Source: CAUZSH01 sp963582935
Lineage (GTDB): Bacteria > Pseudomonadota > Gammaproteobacteria > Francisellales > Francisellaceae
Reading direction: 5' to 3'
Assembly (NCBI GenBank): GCA_963582935.1
Contig: CAUZSH010000067.1
Coordinates: 1 to 10,400, forward strand
DNA: 10,400 bases
In this document: positions 7,261 to 10,400 of the stretch, piece by piece
Position numbering within the stretch: the stretch's first letter is position 1
Layout: each line of letters starts with the position of its first letter
Made by a program: the position numbers and the translations under genes
The notes under the pieces: model-generated
Databases searched by the model: none
The model's input: the letters and a program-made list of their open reading frames with translations, nothing else
What the model was told of the DNA's origin: nothing

Positions 7261-8436
7261 TTATCGCGGATTTTTTTGTCGTCGCTGCCAAATCTTCCAA
7301 ACTACCGCCACTAGCAAAAAATAGGTGAGCAGAATTAAGACATAATTCTCTATCGTCACGCCTAATATTGATAACAGCCAGCCACCAAAGGCCGCTACGC
7401 CATAGCCAAAAATACCAATCACCGCAATGGCTAATCCAACTAGCTGTGTGCGTCCATCTAAACCCAAACCTAAAGCGCAACCATTTAAAATAACCGCCAA
7501 TCCTAAAATCAATGATATAAAGATAATATAGGTATAATAATTCATCCAATGATAGTGATTCATCATGCCTAACAGGCAAAGCAAAATAATAATGCCAAAA
7601 AAAGCAATCATAAAGACTCTATTGCGTCCAAATCGAAGTATCGTCCAACCACTCAGTTGACCCGCACACAGCATAAAAACACCCACAACACAAAAACTGA
7701 TGTAAATATAGGCATGAGGCAAGGTATAAGTATCTGCAACAATATAGGCCACACTAGAGACGAAGCTAAACATACAACTAATCGCCGCACCTGACATCAA
7801 GCCAAAGATAAGCACCTGTGTATTTGTCATGACTTGAACAATCTCTCGAAAACCAAAAGGCAATTTTGCACCTTTTTTGGGGCGCTGATAAATATCATTC
7901 ACTTGTTTCGCACAAAATATACATAAAACCCCAAGTGCTGCCAACAACACAAAAACAGCTCGCCACCCCCAGATATTTCCAACAAGGCCACCGATTAAAG
8001 GTGCAACAATAGGCGATAAACTCACCGCACTATAAAGCATTGTAAGCTTCGATGCGGCTTCATCGCCATCGTAATGATCTTTGACAATAGCATAGGCTGC
8101 TGAACGTAACCCACAAACACCTAAGCCTTGCAAAAAACGAAAAAAGATTAACGTTTCTACGGAATTTGCAAAGACACACAGTATTGACAAAAGTGCAAAA
8201 ATGACCCCGCTATAAATCAAGACAGCTTTACGCCCATAAATATCTGCTAGTATCCCAACAATCAATTGCCCTGCGGCAAGTGCAAAAAGATAGCTACTAA
8301 GCGTGAGTTGTATTAACTGCGAACTAGTATGAAACTCTCCAGTTATTTCAACAATAAAAGGCACATAGGTATCCATTCCAAAGGAAAATACCACCACTAA
8401 TGGCAACAACAACATAAAGTGGCGTTTTCTTAACAT
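7261..8436 (-). CDS. MFS multidrug exporter, Bcr/CflA type
   Basis: Inner-membrane proton-coupled exporter of the DHA1 drug-efflux branch of the major facilitator superfamily; 391 residues with about 12 hydrophobic segments, the normal length. Family marks are D22 in the first helix followed by YVP (Bcr-like D-x-Y-x-P), the QLTLSSYLFALAAGQL helix (43-58), motif A GILADIYGRK (61-70), R100-F-L-Q-G in helix 4 (motif B) and SPIVAPLIGG (141-150, motif C-like, as in Bcr/CflA). Bcr relatives export bicyclomycin, sulfonamides or cysteine; the substrate cannot be read from sequence. ATG 8436 is preceded by AGGAA (8447-8443). It lies downstream of ndk on the same strand but behind a terminator; I see no convincing promoter of its own. 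No terminator separates it from the tRNA promoter. Confidence 0.88.
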   Translation of the reverse strand: MLRKRHFMLLLPLVVVFSFGMDTYVPFIVEITGEFHTSSQLIQLTLSSYLFALAAGQLIVGILADIYGRKAVLIYSGVIFALLSILCVFANSVETLIFFRFLQGLGVCGLRSAAYAIVKDHYDGDEAASKLTMLYSAVSLSPIVAPLIGGLVGNIWGWRAVFVLLAALGVLCIFCAKQVNDIYQRPKKGAKLPFGFREIVQVMTNTQVLIFGLMSGAAISCMFSFVSSVAYIVADTYTLPHAYIYISFCVVGVFMLCAGQLSGWTILRFGRNRVFMIAFFGIIILLCLLGMMNHYHWMNYYTYIIFISLILGLAVILNGCALGLGLDGRTQLVGLAIAVIGIFGYGVAAFGGWLLSILGVTIENYVLILLTYFLLVAVVWKIWQRRQKNPR

Positions 8437-8468
8437 GAATGGTTCCTACATCCCTGTCCGGCTAAAAC

Positions 8469-8490
8469 AAAAAATGCCCCATAAGGAGCA
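8469..8490 (-). terminator. Intrinsic terminator after ndk
   Basis: Read on the - strand, TGCTCC (8490-8485) pairs with GGGGCA (8480-8475) around a TTAT loop, with one G-T pair, and is followed by six T (8474-8469). It lies 38 bp beyond the ndk stop and before the MFS gene, so expression of the MFS gene would need read-through or a separate promoter. A small separate palindrome (ACTACA/TGTAGT, 8501-8515) precedes it. Confidence 0.78.
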
Positions 8491-8527
8491 CTTCCAAGCA
8501 ACTACAAGATGTAGTCTATAAATATTT

Positions 8528-8953
8528 TTAGCGAGAATGCACTTGTGTACCACTAAAAAAGAAAGCGATTTCTTCTGCTGCTGTCTCTGGCGCATCCGAA
8601 CCATGAACGGCATTAGCGTCAATGCTTGCTGCAAAGTCTGCACGAATTGTACCAACAGCCGCTTCTTTAGGGTTTGTCGCTCCCATAAGCTCACGGTTTT
8701 TCAAAATGGCGTTTTCACCTTCAAGCGCTTGAATCATCACAGGGCCTGAAGACATAAACTCAACGAGTGCGGCGAAAAATGGGCGTTCTTTATGAACTGC
8801 ATAGAACTCTCCTGCTTCACGGGCAGATAAATGCGCCATTTTAGAAGCAACTATTTTTAGACCTGCTTTTTCAAAGCGTGCATAAATATCACCAATTACA
8901 TTCTTTGCAACGGCATCTGGTTTAATGATGGATAACGTTCTTTCAACTGCCAT
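8528..8953 (-). CDS. ndk: Nucleoside diphosphate kinase
   Basis: Cytosolic enzyme that transfers the gamma-phosphate of ATP to nucleoside diphosphates through a phosphohistidine, balancing NTP and dNTP pools. The 141-residue product matches the family length (E. coli 143) and is conserved end to end: ERTLSIIKPDAVAKN (4-18, Lys11), FMSSGP at 66-71, LEGENAI at 77-83, GATNP at 91-95, and the active-site NAVHGSD (114-120) with His117. The start is set at ATG 8953, giving MAVERT as in known Ndk, with AAGGA at 8965-8961; the in-frame ATG at 9010 would add 19 unconserved residues and overlap the promoter. It is monocistronic by its signals. Confidence 0.97.
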   Translation of the reverse strand: MAVERTLSIIKPDAVAKNVIGDIYARFEKAGLKIVASKMAHLSAREAGEFYAVHKERPFFAALVEFMSSGPVMIQALEGENAILKNRELMGATNPKEAAVGTIRADFAASIDANAVHGSDAPETAAEEIAFFFSGTQVHSR

Positions 8954-8990
8954 GATTTGATCCTTATAAAGTGTTAAATTCTCCGAGCGC

Positions 8991-9019
8991 ATTATACCCA
9001 CTGAAAACATGAATGCCCA
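8991..9019 (-). promoter_or_regulatory. Probable sigma70 promoter of ndk
   Basis: On the - strand a consensus TATAAT (8996-8991) follows TGGGCA (9019-9014, four of six matches to TTGACA) at 17 bp spacing, about 40 bp before the ndk start. This supports the short ndk start over ATG 9010, which lies inside the promoter spacer. Confidence 0.65.
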
Positions 9020-9106
9020 GCTAAAATTACGTTATCGACAAAGCCCATTTATTTTCCAGAATTTCAGCTAGAATTACTAATACATCATAATAATGAACAC
9101 GGCAAG

Positions 9107-10078
9107 ATGCGAGACGATAATACCATTATCATTGGCGTTCACGGGCTGATGAATAAAAATAAAGACGAGATCATCTCAAAATGGTGGGAAGCGGCTATTC
9201 TAGAGGGGCTACATAAGAATTGTGGTATTGATATAAACATCAACTTAAAAATGCTCTACTGGGCAGACATTCTCCATAAGTACCCCTTGCACAATGATGC
9301 AAGATATTACTTTGATGAACTTTATAATGACGAGCCTTATAGGAATAATCTCAATCAATTTTTTGAGCCCTATTCAAACAGCCTCCATAATAAACTCAAA
9401 CTAGCCTACCAATCCATTGTTCGCATGACACTAGACATCACACAGCATTATGAGCGTCTTTCCTTCTGGACAACCCACAAAGTCTTTCGGGACCTCGCTT
9501 ACTACTATAACAAAAAAACCTTTATTCTTGATCGAGATGGGCAAAAAAAGAATTTACGTAAAATTTTAATGGGGAAACTCATTCAAGAACTAAAAAACCA
9601 TCGAGACAAGAAGATTATGATTATTGGGCACTCAATGGGCGCCATCATTTGCTATGATGTACTGAGAAACATTCGATCTTTTATCCCTAATATTGAGATT
9701 GAGCAATTCATTACGATTGGGGCACCTCTTTCTTATGCAATCGTCCGTAAACATCAATTTTTATCTTTAAAAGATGGTCATCATCGAAGCAAACTACGCA
9801 CCCCTTCCGCCGTCAAATCTTGGTTTAATTTTTCAGACCCCACAGACTTGGCATGCTATCGCACACATTTAAAGCCCTTTTATGAACCAAATCATAGTGG
9901 CATTGAAGTCATGGACCAACTGGTCAATAACCAATACAAGGTATATAACAAAAAGCTCAATAAAGTTATTAAAAATACTCATAATCCTTTTGGGTATCTG
10001 CGTTGCCCAGAAGTCTCTGAAAAAATTAGACAATATTTAGGTGAAACACTACCTAACTACAAAAATACTTCTCAATAA
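9107..10078 (+). CDS. Alpha/beta-hydrolase fold protein, function unassigned
   Basis: 323 residues with lipase/esterase-type marks but no family I can name. The first strand and oxyanion motif are IIIGVHG (7-13). The nucleophile elbow is GHSMGA (174-179), Ser176, after a strand at 168-174; FITIGAPL follows (201-208). Candidate acid residues are D244 or D247 in FSDPTD, and the likely catalytic His is H292 in THNPFGYL (291-298). Between strand 1 and the nucleophile lie about 150 residues rich in Tyr, Asn, Trp and charged residues, probably a helical insert or lid, larger than in minimal lipases. No signal peptide or membrane helix is evident, so a cytosolic or peripheral location is likely. ATG 9107 is the only reasonable start but has no strong Shine-Dalgarno. 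It is divergent from ndk and has no partner gene here. A phospholipase or acylesterase is possible; substrate unknown. Confidence 0.8.
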   Translation: MRDDNTIIIGVHGLMNKNKDEIISKWWEAAILEGLHKNCGIDININLKMLYWADILHKYPLHNDARYYFDELYNDEPYRNNLNQFFEPYSNSLHNKLKLAYQSIVRMTLDITQHYERLSFWTTHKVFRDLAYYYNKKTFILDRDGQKKNLRKILMGKLIQELKNHRDKKIMIIGHSMGAIICYDVLRNIRSFIPNIEIEQFITIGAPLSYAIVRKHQFLSLKDGHHRSKLRTPSAVKSWFNFSDPTDLACYRTHLKPFYEPNHSGIEVMDQLVNNQYKVYNKKLNKVIKNTHNPFGYLRCPEVSEKIRQYLGETLPNYKNTSQ

Positions 10079-10308
10079 TAAATAATGCAATCCCACTGTG
10101 GCTTTTCTAGCAAGTCTATCTATGCTTTATGTTAAAAAGATAATATAACGTATTTCCATATGGTAGCGAGTAAAAATCCTTCCTCATTTTCAATCCTTAG
10201 CATATTAAGCACCCTTGCCATCTTTTCCATCGCTTCGTTGGCTTTTGCATGGCGTCCTTCAAATTGGATCACCCTCACACCCTATGACAGTAGAAGAATT
10301 ATAGATTC

Positions 10309-10327
10309 CCACGGACCTGGTCCGTGG
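10309..10327. repeat. Perfect 19-bp GC-rich palindrome
   Basis: Nine bases CCACGGACC are mirrored exactly by GGTCCGTGG around a central T (10318). It is much more GC-rich than the flanking DNA. No T run follows on either strand, so it does not look like an ordinary intrinsic terminator. Confidence 0.8.
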
Positions 10328-10333
10328 TGCTTG

Positions 10334-10346
10334 GCGGCGTAGCCGC
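10334..10346. repeat. GCGGC/GCCGC inverted repeat
   Basis: A five-bp GC stem with a GTA loop starts 6 bp after the 19-bp palindrome. Alone it would be unremarkable; together they make two adjacent stable hairpins in otherwise AT-rich sequence. Confidence 0.6.
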
Positions 10347-10370
10347 TGCATAACTACGTTTGCCCAATTA

Positions 10371-10388
10371 CAGATCTAATTCGATCTG
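10371..10388. repeat. CAGATC/GATCTG inverted repeat
   Basis: A six-bp stem around a 6-nt loop, about 25 bp beyond the GC hairpins and close to the window edge. It is the third inverted repeat within about 80 bp; the element may continue outside the window. Confidence 0.55.
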
Positions 10389-10400
10389 ACCTGAATCCTC

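Larger units (their letters stand above)
10079..10400. other. No secure gene; two conflicting short ORFs
   Basis: This last stretch holds two overlapping frames on opposite strands. On the + strand 10160-10342 reads 60 residues with a signal-peptide-like N-terminus (Lys5, hydrophobic 11-30 ending AFA), but has no Shine-Dalgarno and runs through the palindromes below. On the - strand 10278-10132 reads 48 residues from a GTG, Glu/Lys/Ala/Met-rich and helix-like (for example EGRHAKANEAMEKMARV at residues 7-23), also without a clear Shine-Dalgarno. At most one can be real; the - strand reading looks more like a protein. A - strand frame also enters from the window edge and stops after 10 residues. 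I recognise none of them. Confidence 0.4.

Noticed and set aside
8537..8749. 70-residue + strand Cys-rich ORF
   Set aside because: Antisense to the catalytic half of ndk; the cysteines come from reverse-reading Ala/Gln codons.
8954..9010. Upstream ATG start for ndk
   Set aside because: It would add 19 residues absent from the family and lies within the promoter; ATG 8953 has a good Shine-Dalgarno.

Overview
The window looks like chromosome of an AT-rich gammaproteobacterium. Three things support this: a tRNA-Gly(GCC)/tRNA-Cys(GCA)/tRNA-Leu(UAA) cluster in the same order as the enterobacterial glyW-cysT-leuZ operon, an Ndk very close to the E. coli protein, and type IV pilus genes of the PilA/PilB/PilC kind. 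The base composition and the mix of a secreted GH18 enzyme with type IV pili recall the Francisella/Piscirickettsia/Legionella part of the class. That placement is inference, and no species is claimed.

Layout on the + strand, left half: a signal-peptide-bearing GH18 (chitinase-like) protein with an unassigned C-terminal domain (37-1470); a doubtful 95-residue membrane ORF with a TTG start (1547-1834); a class-1-like dihydroorotate dehydrogenase family flavoenzyme (1899-2957); then a compact type IV pilus block, made of major pilin (3082-3510, with its own promoter and a strong intrinsic terminator), the assembly ATPase PilB (3696-5405) and the platform protein PilC (5419-6669). The prepilin peptidase PilD often found next to these genes is not in the window. 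The roughly 250 bp after pilC hold no gene.

Right half: the - strand carries ndk (8528-8953, own promoter and terminator), a Bcr/CflA-type MFS exporter (7261-8436), and the three-tRNA operon (7205 down to 6921), driven by a promoter with consensus -35 and -10 boxes only 15 bp beyond the exporter stop codon. The tRNA operon converges on pilC. Divergent from ndk, on the + strand, is an unassigned alpha/beta-hydrolase (9107-10078) with a large insertion before its nucleophile. The last 320 bp have no secure gene. They contain three inverted repeats packed into about 80 bp and two conflicting short ORFs on opposite strands, and may be the edge of a repeat or mobile element.

Functionally, pilin, PilB and PilC form the core of a pilus machine. 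The GH18 protein carries a Sec signal and is a plausible client of a pilus-type or type II secretion route, a link known in Francisella (pilus genes) and Legionella (type II secretion) but not shown here. The other genes are housekeeping (tRNAs, ndk) or single metabolic and transport functions. I do not see a clearly new multi-gene system. The best leads are the hydrolase, the GH18 C-terminal domain and the structured right edge.
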